Numbered from the stretch's first letter, positions 25,670-35,129 are shown. The stretch: DNA of 64,000 nucleotides from UBA5018 sp947463165 (GCA_943371245.1 CALRTY020000001.1:248001-312000); one strand, 5' to 3'. A program made the numbers and translations. Notes: generated from the letters alone by a model not told the origin.

Positions 25670-26803
25670 CTAGCAGAGTGTCTGCCTTAAAATTGAAGCA
25701 AGCTGGCTATACTCACACAGAAAACCATCGTGGCCATGTGCGGAGTTAATACTAGTAAAAGTTATCTCAGATCGGATCCCAGCAGCGATTTCCTGCTGAA
25801 GCCGGGGCAGAAACAAGCGGTCTGAAGCAACCGAAACAACATGGGTCCTAGCAGTGATTTTGGCCAAAGCCTGCTGGTAGCCTCCGCGATTACGGCCAAT
25901 ATCGTGGTGGCTCATGGCCTTGGTGAGTGTGATATAACTGTTCGCATCCAATCGGCGGGCAACTACTTCACTATGTTGCTGGAGATAAGCTTCAGCCGCA
26001 TAACGACCTTGGGTAATAGGATTATTATCTGCCTCAGGTAGACGCCTGAATACTTGATCAAGATGGCGTTCGCAGCCATAGGAAATCACGGCAATGGAAC
26101 GTGCTAAGCTCAAGCCATGAAGCGGCGGAGAATCTAGATTTGCATAAAAATCTCCACCATGATAATTTTGGTCTAACTTAATAGCGCGTATTTGGGTAGA
26201 GTGAAGACTGATCTGTTCTGCCGTAGCATAGGCACCGGTGGCAATGAGAAGCAGGCGATCGGTTGAATTGGGCCAGGTAACGACCCACTCAAGAGCGCGC
26301 ATCCCGCCCATCGATCCACCAATAATCGTGTGCCAATGATCGATTCCTAGCTGATTGGCCAAACCCTTTTCCGCCGCAACCATATCGCGTATAGTGATAG
26401 ACTTAAATCGACTGCCGTATGGAATACCATCTAGATCCAGAGAAGCTGGGCCCGTACTGCCATGGCAACTGCCAAAGGCATTGGGACACACGAGATAAAA
26501 TTGATCGGTGTCGATGGGCCGACCTGGGCCGATCAGGTGATCCCACCAGCCTGCCGTAGGATGTCCAGGGGTAATTGGGCCCGCAGCATGGCTATCACCA
26601 CTAAATCCGTGGAGTAGCAGGATGGCATTGCTGCGGTCCGAGTTTAGCTTTCCCCAAGTCTCATAGGCGAGAGTGAGCGGGCCGAAAAGCTCGCCCGATT
26701 CGAGACTGAGGGGGGACTGACTGAAGAGAGTGGCAAACTGACGCTGGCCGGGATGATCCCCGGCACGCCATGCTCCTTTTCGTTCTGGGATCGTAAGATT
26801 CAT
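25670..26803 (-). CDS. metX: Homoserine O-acetyltransferase
   Basis: A 377-aa alpha/beta-hydrolase-fold enzyme that activates homoserine for methionine synthesis by direct sulfhydrylation. The nucleophile Ser is in GGSMGGMRALEW, the Asp in VASDRLFLP and the His in HGHDGFL. The LAYETWG, LLHGFSGDSHAAG and NAFGSCHGSTGP motifs are typical. It sits 10 bp downstream of the rhodanese-like membrane protein gene, likely one operon. The methionine link supports the sulfur character of the region. Confidence 0.95.
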   Translation of the reverse strand: MNLTIPERKGAWRAGDHPGQRQFATLFSQSPLSLESGELFGPLTLAYETWGKLNSDRSNAILLLHGFSGDSHAAGPITPGHPTAGWWDHLIGPGRPIDTDQFYLVCPNAFGSCHGSTGPASLDLDGIPYGSRFKSITIRDMVAAEKGLANQLGIDHWHTIIGGSMGGMRALEWVVTWPNSTDRLLLIATGAYATAEQISLHSTQIRAIKLDQNYHGGDFYANLDSPPLHGLSLARSIAVISYGCERHLDQVFRRLPEADNNPITQGRYAAEAYLQQHSEVVARRLDANSYITLTKAMSHHDIGRNRGGYQQALAKITARTHVVSVASDRLFLPRLQQEIAAGIRSEITFTSINSAHGHDGFLCEYSQLASILRQTLC

Positions 26804-26813
26804 CCTCTTCCCC

Positions 26814-27335
26814 TCATGCAGAACGACGTCGTAGCTGTGGATCTGGACGCTGCAGAAAGAGAATCAATAATATCAGCAAAAGGCTGAAGACTAGCGTCAG
26901 GCTGATCAAGAGAGTCGAAGCATGCTTAAAGACCAGGAAGAAAGCAAACAATCCAGTAATCACGGCAACCCATGCAGGCTCTCTCAAGGTAAGTTGTGAG
27001 TTAGTAGATGATTCTTTTTGTTGTAAACTACGGCCAGACTGCCGCCAACTTTGGATGCCCCCCTGGAGATACAATATCCGCCGATGAAAGCCAGCAGCGT
27101 AAAGAGCATCGGTAAGCTGTTGAGCACTTTGTTCATCGTCAGAAACCAGAACCAGATCAGAATCTGGCAGCTCACCGCTAATAAGATTACCACTAGATAT
27201 ATGGTGAGTATTTGGAATATGGCCGCGATAATACTGCCTAGGTGATCTGACATCTATAACAAGCAAATTTTGAGAGTCGCCAGAACTCTGCAGCAGTGAG
27301 TTGAGATCAGCAGGAGTCAAGGAAATGCTATTCAC
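26814..27335 (-). CDS. Rhodanese-like domain protein with membrane anchor, active-site Cys lost
   Basis: A 173-aa protein. Residues 1-108 form a rhodanese-like domain (LLVIDVRSPRQYYRGHIPNTHHI, YLQGGIQSWRQSG). Where a catalytic Cys would start the active loop it reads LVLVSDDEQSAQQ, so sulfur transfer is unlikely. Two hydrophobic segments follow (about 120-160), placing it in a membrane. It may bind or sense instead of catalyse; this is inference. It is co-directional with metX. Confidence 0.8.
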   Translation of the reverse strand: MNSISLTPADLNSLLQSSGDSQNLLVIDVRSPRQYYRGHIPNTHHISSGNLISGELPDSDLVLVSDDEQSAQQLTDALYAAGFHRRILYLQGGIQSWRQSGRSLQQKESSTNSQLTLREPAWVAVITGLFAFFLVFKHASTLLISLTLVFSLLLILLILFLQRPDPQLRRRSA

Positions 27336-27940
27336 GAGTAAATGAAAAAAGATTAATGGTTAATGGGGAATCCTGAAAAAGGCCGAATATTGTTGTGGAT
27401 AACATCGCTCTGATGAAAACAGCTGATCAAGAAGAGCCCCCCACTCGGCAAGGCGAGCGGCGACCGGCCCTAGCCAGTAGACGGGCGAAGACACAAGGTC
27501 TGGGAAATCCATGGGGGGCAGCTCGTTGGGAACATTTTGACCCAAAATCGGATTAAGCGCGGTAATCCGAGCAACAAACCGTGCTAACCGCCATCAGCTC
27601 GCTTGGCCAAGCCTCTGCCTGGCTAATCAAAGCAATAAGCAAGCTAAAGTTGCCATGGCGGCCAAATGAAGGCAGTTACCTGCCATCCGCGGCAAAGGGT
27701 GCAGTTGAAGAGCAGGTAAAGGCATTGTTTCGAGCGAGGCCGAACTCGAGCCACCTCTCGAAACAGCCAGCCTGCCGCAGAAGCTCTAAGCCTCCAGCAA
27801 ACTAAAACACATGCGCAACCAATTCACTCAGGTTCTCGCAGTGTAAAATTCAGTAAGATTACAGTTATAATTATCCTATAAATTTCCATGGGAATTTCCA
27901 CAGTGATTGCCATAGAGATCGCCATGAAAATTGGCATCCT
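27336..27940. other. Gap without a confident gene
   Basis: 605 bp between two minus-strand genes. One short minus-strand ORF (27360-27545, 61 aa, FPDLVSSPVYWLGPVAARL) is open but matches nothing known. A 9-bp inverted repeat TGTTTCGAG/CTCGAAACA (27726-27734 and 27757-27765) could form a hairpin; no T tract follows. Confidence 0.5.
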
Positions 27941-28741
27941 TCAGTCACTGCAGGAATCCTTAAGGCCAAGTCTTCTCTGGGTTACTTCACCACGTTGCAG
28001 CAGTAATGCTTCGCCTACTTCAAGACTACGCCAGCATTCATTGGTCGTTAGGGGCTCAGTGCTTACAATGGTGACAACGTCTCGATTAGTAGTCACCGTT
28101 GAAAAATCAACCGTATGATCCTCATCCAATAAAGTGGCTGTGGTGAAGGGCGCTCGTCTGGTAATAGTGTGAAGCTTTGTACCACAATAGACATAAAGCC
28201 AGTGGCCGTTACTAATAAGACAGTTGAAGATACCATTACTGGCGAGCCAGGTGGCACAATCGTTCAGGATTGGAAAGAGATCGTGGCCATCGGCATGCTC
28301 AGATGCCCTTGCACTTAGCACATTGAGGATCCAGCAGAAAGCAGCTTCACTATCAGTGTTGCCGACTGGCTGATAGTACTCACCCAGTGGAATATCACAC
28401 TTAAGATCACCATTGTGAGCAAAAACCCAATCCTCTTTAGACCATGTTCGATGAAAAGGGTGACAATTTTCAAGTACAACTACACCTTGGGTGGCTTTGC
28501 GGATGTGGGCGAGTGAATAGAGAGACTTGAGATCGAGGTCGGCCAGCTGGGCAGCTACAGGAGAAAAAGCTGCTGCATTCTTTTCTTTATAGATTTTGAC
28601 TCCAGCCCCATTAGGGTCAAAGCTGGCCAGCCCCCAACCGTCGCTATGGGTACCCGTAACTCCTCCGCGGCGGGTCAGGCCGCGGAAGGAAAAGTTTATG
28701 TCTGTTGGCGTATTGGCGCTTAGGGCTAGCAACTCACACAT
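27941..28741 (-). CDS. Class II glutamine amidotransferase (YafJ-like)
   Basis: A 266-aa Ntn-type amidotransferase domain protein. Starting at ATG 28741 puts the catalytic Cys at position 2 (MCELLALS), which the family requires; the upstream Met at 28768 would bury it. Motifs SDGWGLASF, SLAHIRKATQG and FAHNGDL (oxyanion site) are present. There is no synthase domain, so it may act as a stand-alone hydrolase or bind a partner. YafJ homologues are known for sulfur-containing gamma-glutamyl substrates, which would suit this neighbourhood, but that is inference. Confidence 0.88.
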   Translation of the reverse strand: MCELLALSANTPTDINFSFRGLTRRGGVTGTHSDGWGLASFDPNGAGVKIYKEKNAAAFSPVAAQLADLDLKSLYSLAHIRKATQGVVVLENCHPFHRTWSKEDWVFAHNGDLKCDIPLGEYYQPVGNTDSEAAFCWILNVLSARASEHADGHDLFPILNDCATWLASNGIFNCLISNGHWLYVYCGTKLHTITRRAPFTTATLLDEDHTVDFSTVTTNRDVVTIVSTEPLTTNECWRSLEVGEALLLQRGEVTQRRLGLKDSCSD

Positions 28742-29040
28742 CGAAAGGGACTTAATTGGTGTATTCAATAAAAAATACGATTATCACCAAAAGCCATTGT
28801 TGATCCTTTGTCAGCCGCCGAAGTCAGCAAAAGCCACGGATCTGAATGACCTTAGGATTCTGAATGACCTTAGGATGGCGTGGCGTGATGCCGGGGGAAA
28901 GGGAGAAACATCACAACAAGCAGAATACCAGATATTTACAGAGAACAAATGGTGGTAGCCTGCCTAGATGTACTAAAAATCAAAAAAATTAGCCCCAATC
29001 ACAGATCGGGGCGTTTACGGCTAAAAATCCTGGCTAGTAA
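28742..29040. other. Gap with short duplication and terminator
   Basis: 299 bp. It contains an 18-nt tandem duplication (CTGAATGACCTTAGGATT at 28842 and 28860) and the sbpA terminator at 28982-29012. No gene is seen. Confidence 0.6.
28982..29012 (-). terminator. Rho-independent terminator of sbpA
   Basis: On the minus strand a GCCCC/GGGGC stem is followed by TAATTTTTTT, starting about 30 bp after the sbpA stop. Confidence 0.8.
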
Positions 29041-30117
29041 TTAGCGAGTTTTGCTAAAGATCTGATCCCAAACACCACCCTTGCCAAAAAACTTCTTATT
29101 AACCGATGTCCAACCGTCAAAACTATTGACAGTATAAGTATCTATTTGCTGAAATTTGCCCCTGGCATAGGCCTTGCCTTCGGCGGTGACGGGTCTAAAA
29201 CCATTGTCGGCGAATACTTTCTGAGCAGTTGGACTAAAAAGATAACGAGCAAAAGCTGTCGCAACCTTGCGGGTACCACGCTTATCGACGTTTTTGTCAA
29301 CAACAGCGATCGGCCCCTCAATTAAGATATTAGGACTAGGCAACTTGTAGGGAACAGTCCACTCACCAGTACGCCTGGCAAGAATGGCTTCATTCTCATA
29401 GTTAAGAAGTACGTCACCCTTCTTTCTCTTCACGTAGGTGTCAGTGGCCTCGCGAGCATCCTTTGGTAGCACATCCACATTTTTGTAGACTGACGTGAGG
29501 AATTTACGAGCCTGGGCATCCGAACCACCAGTCTGGGTGACCGAGCCATAAAGACCAAGAAAATTCCATCGAGCACCACCGGAGGTCTTTGGATTAGCAG
29601 TAACTACATCAACATCTTTGTTATCAAGATCAGCCCAGTTCTTAACTTTCTTAGGGTTGCCGGGCCTCACAAAGAAAGCTATAACTGAATTAGTGATCAT
29701 GGAATTATTTGGTAGTTCCTTTTCCCAGCCCGGCTGGATCAGGCCTGCTTCCTGAACCTTCAGCACATCACCAGCCAGTGCCAAGCCAACCAAATCAGCA
29801 GGGAGGCCATCAATAACTGCCCTGGTTTGGGAGCCTGAACCGCCATAACTAGCTTTTATTACCACTTCTTGGCCAGTCTTTTTCTTCCATTCATCTTGAA
29901 ATTGTGGTATAATTTTATCATATGCTGATTTGGTAACAGCATAGCTTACTAGCAGAATCTCCTGCTTCGGAGGGGGGGCAGCCCCTTTCTTGGCTTGCGC
30001 GAAGGCGGAATCGGAAAAGCTACCGCCGGCACTGGCCACCGCTGCGATAGCCAGACCGGCTCCGAGACGGCGGGAGAGGGAGGTGGGGAAGTAATCCACG
30101 AAAAACCGATTGGACAT
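29041..30117 (-). CDS. sbpA: Sulfate ABC transporter substrate-binding protein
   Basis: A 358-aa periplasmic protein with a signal peptide (hydrophobic residues 17-31, cleavage near AFA-Q). The core has ILLVSYAVTKSAYDKIIPQF, KASYGGSGSQ, DGLPADLVGLALAGDV and TANPKTSGGARWNFLGLYG, typical of sulfate-binding proteins. It captures sulfate for the CysTWA permease. The mature protein has a single Met and no Cys, the sulfur-poor composition long known for such proteins. ATG 30117 gives the signal peptide. It is divergent from an Rrf2 regulator. Confidence 0.95.
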   Translation of the reverse strand: MSNRFFVDYFPTSLSRRLGAGLAIAAVASAGGSFSDSAFAQAKKGAAPPPKQEILLVSYAVTKSAYDKIIPQFQDEWKKKTGQEVVIKASYGGSGSQTRAVIDGLPADLVGLALAGDVLKVQEAGLIQPGWEKELPNNSMITNSVIAFFVRPGNPKKVKNWADLDNKDVDVVTANPKTSGGARWNFLGLYGSVTQTGGSDAQARKFLTSVYKNVDVLPKDAREATDTYVKRKKGDVLLNYENEAILARRTGEWTVPYKLPSPNILIEGPIAVVDKNVDKRGTRKVATAFARYLFSPTAQKVFADNGFRPVTAEGKAYARGKFQQIDTYTVNSFDGWTSVNKKFFGKGGVWDQIFSKTR

Positions 30118-30242
30118 GACCCCAATATAGAGGCTGGTGGACCCAGCCGGGGTATCCCCAACCACATCGGTCGGGAAACCGTAGTCAGGGAGGGAAGCTG
30201 CGGGTCTGCCAAAATCCAGACAAGCCATTCCCCACTAAGCCA

Positions 30243-30674
30243 GTGTCCTTTGGTTCTAAAGCCGAGTATGGCCTCGTGGCCCTGATGGAACTGGCTAGTG
30301 CCTACGCCACGGGAGAGATCCTGCGGGTCACGGAGATCGCCAACCGTCAGTCGATTCCAGACCGCTACCTGGAGCAGATGCTCGCCACGCTTCGTCGCGG
30401 CCAGCTGCTCAGCAGCCTGCGTGGTCCCCGTGGGGGATACCGGCTGACCAGGCCACCGGCTGAAATCAGCTTGGCTGAAGTGCTGGCCTGCCTTGAGGGG
30501 GAAGCCGCCGGTCGCCCCCTGCCTCCGCAACGCACACCTGAGTTCGAAGTTCTCCACTCCCTGGCTGTGGATCTCGTTAACCAACGCCAAGCCATCCTGA
30601 GCGGCACAACGCTCCAGCAGCTGCTAGAGCGCCGAGACGCTCTTTCCAAGTCCCAGGCCATGTACTTCATCTGA
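30243..30674 (+). CDS. Rrf2-family transcriptional regulator
   Basis: A 143-aa winged-helix protein with AEYGLVALMELASAYATGE, the recognition region PDRYLEQMLATLRRGQLL and the wing GPRGGYRLTRPP. The Fe-S cysteines of IscR are absent, as in CymR, which controls cysteine metabolism in Bacillus. It is divergent from sbpA and precedes cysR, so control of sulfur uptake is a reasonable inference. The start is GTG 30243. Confidence 0.88.
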   Translation: MSFGSKAEYGLVALMELASAYATGEILRVTEIANRQSIPDRYLEQMLATLRRGQLLSSLRGPRGGYRLTRPPAEISLAEVLACLEGEAAGRPLPPQRTPEFEVLHSLAVDLVNQRQAILSGTTLQQLLERRDALSKSQAMYFI

Positions 30675-30790
30675 GCGGATTGTCAGCAAGCCGTCACCCG
30701 AGGGAAAGCACCGGTAGACCGATGGGGTTTTGGTGCTATGGTTTCTTTCAGTCGTCGGCGCCCCATGGCCTGTTGTTGTCGAATGCCATC

Positions 30791-30809
30791 TGCCAGCACC
30801 CTGCTGGCA
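30791..30809. promoter_or_regulatory. Inverted repeat upstream of cysR
   Basis: TGCCAGCA-CCC-TGCTGGCA is a perfect 8-bp inverted repeat with a 3-nt spacer, 37 bp before the cysR start. It may be an operator or the hairpin of a short leader. It lies 117 bp after the end of the Rrf2 gene. Confidence 0.5.
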
Positions 30810-30846
30810 CAGCCAATTTCCATGACACCAACCGCTTATCTGTCTC

Positions 30847-31437
30847 ATGACCGCCACCGCCTACATCGTCAAGGACCCGCTTCACCTCACCCTTCAACCT
30901 GGCTCCGTCCTGCCTGACAACCTCAGCTGGAAGATAATAGAAGGCTATATAGTCACAAATTACTGGAACGAAGAGGGGGAAACAATCGTTCTGGGGGTAT
31001 GGGGACAAGGTGACTGGGTCACCACCGCATACTCGGCACTGAAACCAATTGAAATTCAGTGCATATCTACTGTTGTGGTAGAGCAATTTGAGCCAACAGC
31101 TGAAGACATTAATCAGCTTTTGCTCCAGCAAATCAAGAACCTTGAGGAAATCTTCCAGCTGAACAGAATTCGCGCTGCAGACCAGCGCCTGATCACCCTG
31201 CTAACCTGGATTGGTCGCCGCTTCGGCCAGGTAAGCACACGTGGCTATCGTTTCTCCCTGAAGGATATGCACCTCACCCATAGGACTCTAGCCGATATTT
31301 GCGGCCTTACCCGCGTCACTGTCACCAAAGCGCTTAATCGCTACAAGGTTGATGGAACTCTCCAGCAAGTGAGCAAAGACGATCTGCTCATCCCAGCCTG
31401 GGTTCGATCTGCTCAAAAGACTGCATACGACAATTAG
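30847..31437 (+). CDS. cysR: CysR-type Crp/Fnr family regulator
   Basis: A 196-aa Crp-family protein with a shortened cyclic-nucleotide-like domain in the N-terminal part (IIEGYIVTNYWNEEGETIVLGVWGQGDWV) and a C-terminal helix-turn-helix (LTHRTLADICGLTRVTVTKAL, residues about 140-160). CysR in Synechococcus PCC 7942 lies in the sulfate permease cluster and is needed for growth under sulfur stress. Placement between sbpA and cysATW supports the assignment. A perfect palindromic terminator follows. Confidence 0.88.
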   Translation: MTATAYIVKDPLHLTLQPGSVLPDNLSWKIIEGYIVTNYWNEEGETIVLGVWGQGDWVTTAYSALKPIEIQCISTVVVEQFEPTAEDINQLLLQQIKNLEEIFQLNRIRAADQRLITLLTWIGRRFGQVSTRGYRFSLKDMHLTHRTLADICGLTRVTVTKALNRYKVDGTLQQVSKDDLLIPAWVRSAQKTAYDN

Positions 31438-31544
31438 AGCATCAAACCTCCCAGAAGCACAGCTTAACCAAATTCATCCCTGGGATTGGTGTTGGAAATA
31501 TTTTTTGCAATTTCACCCATCTAAAACTCCGATAATTTTCAACC

Positions 31545-31580
31545 AAGCCAGTCACGGATCCGTGACTGGCTTATTTATTG
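31545..31580 (+). terminator. 28-bp perfect palindromic terminator
   Basis: The segment 31545-31572 is a perfect palindrome with AAGCCAGTCACGGA as its left arm, followed by a T-rich tract. It lies between cysR and the convergent Rrf2 gene. Confidence 0.85.
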
Positions 31581-31611
31581 TAATTCGGCGGCCAGTGAAC
31601 AAATAACTTAT

Positions 31612-32013
31612 TTACCCGGACGGGATGGTGTAGACAGCCGACATGGCGTTGGCAAGCTGCACATCAGCGAGGCTGGTTCTCTCAAGCTCAGCCAACCAGC
31701 GGTCTTCAATCTGCTGAATCCATAAAAAGGTGCCGACAGCATCAGCCTGCCGATCTAATCCTGTTGCGCCAGCAAGTCCCTGATGCAGACGTCGCAAGTT
31801 GATTTCTTGAGGCGGGAGGGCCAGTTGGTAGCCGCCCCTGGAGCCGGTTTTACTGGTTACAAAACCAAGCCGCCGCAACTCAAAGAGAACATTATTCAAG
31901 TAGCTGCTGGGAATATTATGCAGTGCAGCAATTTCAGCAGCCTTGAGGCTGGTTTCAGCCGCTGCTATTTCATGAAGGCTCACTAATGCGTAACGAAAAG
32001 TCGCGGAGAACAA
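31612..32013 (-). CDS. Rrf2-family transcriptional regulator, second copy
   Basis: A 133-aa Rrf2 protein with FRYALVSLHEIAAAE, PSSYLNNVLFELRRLGFV and a GSRGGYQLALPP wing. It again lacks the Fe-S cysteines. It is 77 bp downstream of cysA on the same strand and may be co-transcribed with it. Two Rrf2 regulators plus CysR flank the sulfate permease genes. Confidence 0.85.
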   Translation of the reverse strand: MFSATFRYALVSLHEIAAAETSLKAAEIAALHNIPSSYLNNVLFELRRLGFVTSKTGSRGGYQLALPPQEINLRRLHQGLAGATGLDRQADAVGTFLWIQQIEDRWLAELERTSLADVQLANAMSAVYTIPSG

Positions 32014-32090
32014 GCCCTTGAGCCATCGGAGCCCCCAGCTTACCTCGATAAACCGATCGGGGATGTGCCTTGGGAAACTTGAGCCGTTGC

Positions 32091-33110
32091 TCAGATGCTG
32101 TAGTCAGGCACGAACGCCCGGGCGTTGCGGCTGCGCACGTGCAGATTGCTGCCGGGCTGCAAACTGCCAAAGACGATCTGCTCCCTGGGGATCTGGGCAG
32201 TAATCAACTGGCCATCTCTGAGCAGCAGTTCGGCCTGCAAATCGCGACCCATGTGGCTGAGGCGCCGGAGCTCCACAGGCACCGTGCCAGCCTGGGGCTC
32301 TAAAAACACCTCCAAGTCGTGGGGGCGCACGAACAATTGGGCATCAACTGGGGCATCCGCGGCAGGGCCCGCCACCTGCATGGCCCCCTGGGGAAGCACG
32401 TTGACAGCACCGATGAAGCCCATCACGAAGGGAGTCGCCGGCTGGTCATAGATTTCAGCGGGTGTGCCGATCTGCTCGACCCGGCCGTTGTTCATCACAA
32501 CGATCTTGTCGGCCACCTCCATCGCCTCCTCCTGGTCGTGGGTAACTATTACAGTGGTGACATGCATCTCGTCGTGAAGATTGCGTAGCCAGGCGCGCAG
32601 CTCTTTGCGTACCTTGGCATCTAAGGCACTGAACGGCTCATCCAGCAGCAGCACCCGGGGCTGGACCGCCAGAGCTCTGGCAAGGGCCACCCGCTGGCGT
32701 TGTCCACCGGAAAGCTGGGATGGATAACGGTTGCCCAGCCCTTGCATCTGGACCAACTCCAGCAGCTCATCCACCCGGCGACGAATCGCTTCCTGCTTCC
32801 ATCTCCTCAGCTCCAGACCAAAGGCCACGTTCTGGCGAACGTTGCGGTGCTTGAACAGGGCGAAATGCTGAAAAACGAAGCCCACCTGGCGATCCTGAAC
32901 GGAACGAGCGGTGGCTTCCTCGCCCGTGATCCAGATCCGTCCCTCGTCGATCTGCTCAAGGCCGGCGATCAGGCGCAGCAAGGTGCTCTTGCCCGAACCA
33001 GAGGGCCCCAGCAGCGCCACCAAGGAGCCGCTCTCCACATCAACACTAACGTTGTCGACGGCGCGGAAGTCGTCGAAGCACTTGCTCACGTTGGCGACCC
33101 GGATCCCCAT
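32091..33110 (-). CDS. cysA: Sulfate ABC transporter ATP-binding protein
   Basis: A 339-aa ABC ATPase. Walker A GPSGSGKST is at residues 35-43, the signature LSGGQRQR near 137 and Walker B VLLLDEPFSALDAKVRKELR near 158. The C-terminal regulatory domain carries the sulfate-type LFVRPHDLEV. It powers the CysTW sulfate/thiosulfate permease. It is divergent from cysT with 189 bp between. A second copy lies at 42917. Confidence 0.96.
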   Translation of the reverse strand: MGIRVANVSKCFDDFRAVDNVSVDVESGSLVALLGPSGSGKSTLLRLIAGLEQIDEGRIWITGEEATARSVQDRQVGFVFQHFALFKHRNVRQNVAFGLELRRWKQEAIRRRVDELLELVQMQGLGNRYPSQLSGGQRQRVALARALAVQPRVLLLDEPFSALDAKVRKELRAWLRNLHDEMHVTTVIVTHDQEEAMEVADKIVVMNNGRVEQIGTPAEIYDQPATPFVMGFIGAVNVLPQGAMQVAGPAADAPVDAQLFVRPHDLEVFLEPQAGTVPVELRRLSHMGRDLQAELLLRDGQLITAQIPREQIVFGSLQPGSNLHVRSRNARAFVPDYSI

Positions 33111-33227
33111 TGCTCTTTATCGTTTCGGTGATTTTGATCCAAGATAGGGATTGACAAGCCCGACCCAGGCCCGCTGCCAAGCCGTCTGCCCCAGCCACCA
33201 GCAGCGCCGCCCCCATGATAGGCACGT

Positions 33228-33250
33228 AACCACGGCAAAAAAGCGTGGTT
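33228..33250. promoter_or_regulatory. Inverted repeat in the cysA-cysT divergent promoter region
   Basis: AACCACG (33228-33234) and CGTGGTT (33244-33250) form a 7-bp inverted repeat with a 9-nt spacer, about 50 bp before cysT. A dimeric regulator such as CysR or an Rrf2 protein could bind here, or it may be a leader hairpin. Confidence 0.45.
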
Positions 33251-33299
33251 TATTTGGAATTAAGATGTTACGGTCCCTGCACCAGCAACATCCGGCTAA

Positions 33300-34169
33300 A
33301 TGGACGCCACCCTTGCCAAGTTGCGACGCCTGGACAGCCGCTTACCAAAGCTTGCGCTTCCCAGCTGGTCATGGCGGATCACTTGGGTGTATCTCACCCT
33401 GATGCTTTTCCTGCCTCTGGCGGGCATGCTGCTCAAGGCTTCCCGTGTTAGCCCAAGCGACTTTTGGGAGATGGCCACCAGCCCAGAAGCAATTGCCACC
33501 TACAAGATTAGCTTCGGCCTCTCGCTGGTTGCCAGCCTGATCAATGGGATTTTTGGCTTGATCATCGCCTGGGCATTGATTCGCTGCCGCTTTCCTGGGC
33601 AGAAGCTACTCGACGCGCTTCTGGATCTGCCATTTGCCCTGCCCACTGCCGTTGCTGGTTTGGCCCTTACAGCCGTCTACAGCGAAGAGGGATGGCTTGG
33701 TAAACCCATCTATCAACTGTTTGGGGTCAAGGTGGCCTTCACCTCCCTAGGCGTCGCTGTGGCGATGGTATTCATTTCTCTTCCCTTCGTTGTCCGTACC
33801 GTTGAACCCGTATTGCGCTCCCTGGAGAAGGAGCAAGAAGAGGCTGCCTGGTGCCTTGGGGCCAGTCAAGGACAAACCTTTACTCGAGTGATTCTTCCCC
33901 AGCTACTACCGGCAATTCTTTCAGGAGTGGCCCAAGGATATAGCCGCGCGGTAGGCGAATACGGTTCCGTGGTAATGATTTCAAGCAATGTCCCCTTTCG
34001 CGACCTGATAACGCCAACGTTAATCATTCAAAAACTTGAAGAATACGATTTACCAGCCGCCACGGTTCTTGGCACCGTGATGTTAATTTTTTCCCTGGTG
34101 AGTCTTCTGTTGATAAATCTCATTCAGGTTTGGGGTCAGCGCTACCAGGGGAAAACTGCATCCTCCTGA
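33300..34169 (+). CDS. cysT: Sulfate ABC transporter permease subunit CysT
   Basis: A 289-aa membrane protein with about six helices and the permease EAA loop EEAAWCLGASQGQTFTRVILP. LDLPFALPTAVAGLAL and GEYGSVVMIS motifs are typical of CysT. It forms the channel with CysW. cysW follows after 54 bp. Confidence 0.94.
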   Translation: MDATLAKLRRLDSRLPKLALPSWSWRITWVYLTLMLFLPLAGMLLKASRVSPSDFWEMATSPEAIATYKISFGLSLVASLINGIFGLIIAWALIRCRFPGQKLLDALLDLPFALPTAVAGLALTAVYSEEGWLGKPIYQLFGVKVAFTSLGVAVAMVFISLPFVVRTVEPVLRSLEKEQEEAAWCLGASQGQTFTRVILPQLLPAILSGVAQGYSRAVGEYGSVVMISSNVPFRDLITPTLIIQKLEEYDLPAATVLGTVMLIFSLVSLLLINLIQVWGQRYQGKTASS

Positions 34170-34223
34170 GATACTGCATTTTAGCTTTTAGCAACTTTTA
34201 TCCTTTTAATTTCTTCAAAACCA

Positions 34224-35129
34224 ATGATCACTGTCACTCCACAACCACAACAAATTCGCCCGCCGAAATTAGTGGCTCCCAAACTTAAAGATCGACTCCA
34301 GAGTCTGATACCTGGGCTGATCGTATTCACGGCTTGCCTGTATGTGGGAATTGTAATCCTGCTGCCTGCTCTTGCCGTGATCGTTGAAGCATTTGCCAAA
34401 GGCCTGGCCCCATTCTTAGAGAGCTTTCAGTCTGAGGATCTGATGTCGGCTCTGCGGCTCACCTTGCTAGATGCGGCAATCGTAGTACCCGCCAATTGTA
34501 TCTTCGGCCTAGCAGCTGCCACAGCAATCGCCCGGCGCCAGTTCCGCGGCAAGGCCCTATTACTGAGCATCATCGACCTGCCCTTCTCAATCTCGCCAGT
34601 GGTGGTGGGTCTGATGATTGTGCTGCTTTACAGCCCCACCAATGGGCTGTTTGCGGATCTGATCAATCACCTAGACATTAAGATTCTTTTTTCCGCCCCG
34701 GCGATCGTGCTTGCCACCATCATCGTCACCTTTCCATTCATGGCTAGGGAAGTAATTCCATTGCTCGAGGAAGAAGGGTGGGATCAGGAAGAAGCCGCCA
34801 AAACCCTTGGCGCCAATAGCTGGCAAGTGTTCTGGAAGGTCACCTTGCCATCGGTGCGCTGGGCGGCTCTTTACGGTGCCATCCTCACTACCGCCAGGGC
34901 CCTGGGAGAATTTGGTGCCGTTTCGGTGGTGAGCGGCAATATTCGCGGTCAAACCCAGACCCTCCCCTTGTTCGTAGAAGATGCTTACAAGCAATACAAC
35001 ACAGAGCTTGCTTTTGGTGCAGCCGTAATCTTGATGAGCGTTTCCATTGTGTCCCTGGTCCTCAAGCTAATTCTGGAAAGGCTTCTAGAGCACGACAAAG
35101 CAAGCCGCTCTGCTACAACATCAGAATGA
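34224..35129 (+). CDS. cysW: Sulfate ABC transporter permease subunit CysW
   Basis: A 301-aa membrane protein with six predicted helices, ending in a polar tail. It has FSISPVVVGLMIVLLY, the EAA loop EEAAKTLGANSWQVFWKVTLP and the CysW hallmark GEFGAVSVVSGNIRGQTQTLPL. It pairs with CysT and CysA. No binding-protein gene follows; sbpA is upstream across the regulators. Confidence 0.94.
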   Translation: MITVTPQPQQIRPPKLVAPKLKDRLQSLIPGLIVFTACLYVGIVILLPALAVIVEAFAKGLAPFLESFQSEDLMSALRLTLLDAAIVVPANCIFGLAAATAIARRQFRGKALLLSIIDLPFSISPVVVGLMIVLLYSPTNGLFADLINHLDIKILFSAPAIVLATIIVTFPFMAREVIPLLEEEGWDQEEAAKTLGANSWQVFWKVTLPSVRWAALYGAILTTARALGEFGAVSVVSGNIRGQTQTLPLFVEDAYKQYNTELAFGAAVILMSVSIVSLVLKLILERLLEHDKASRSATTSE

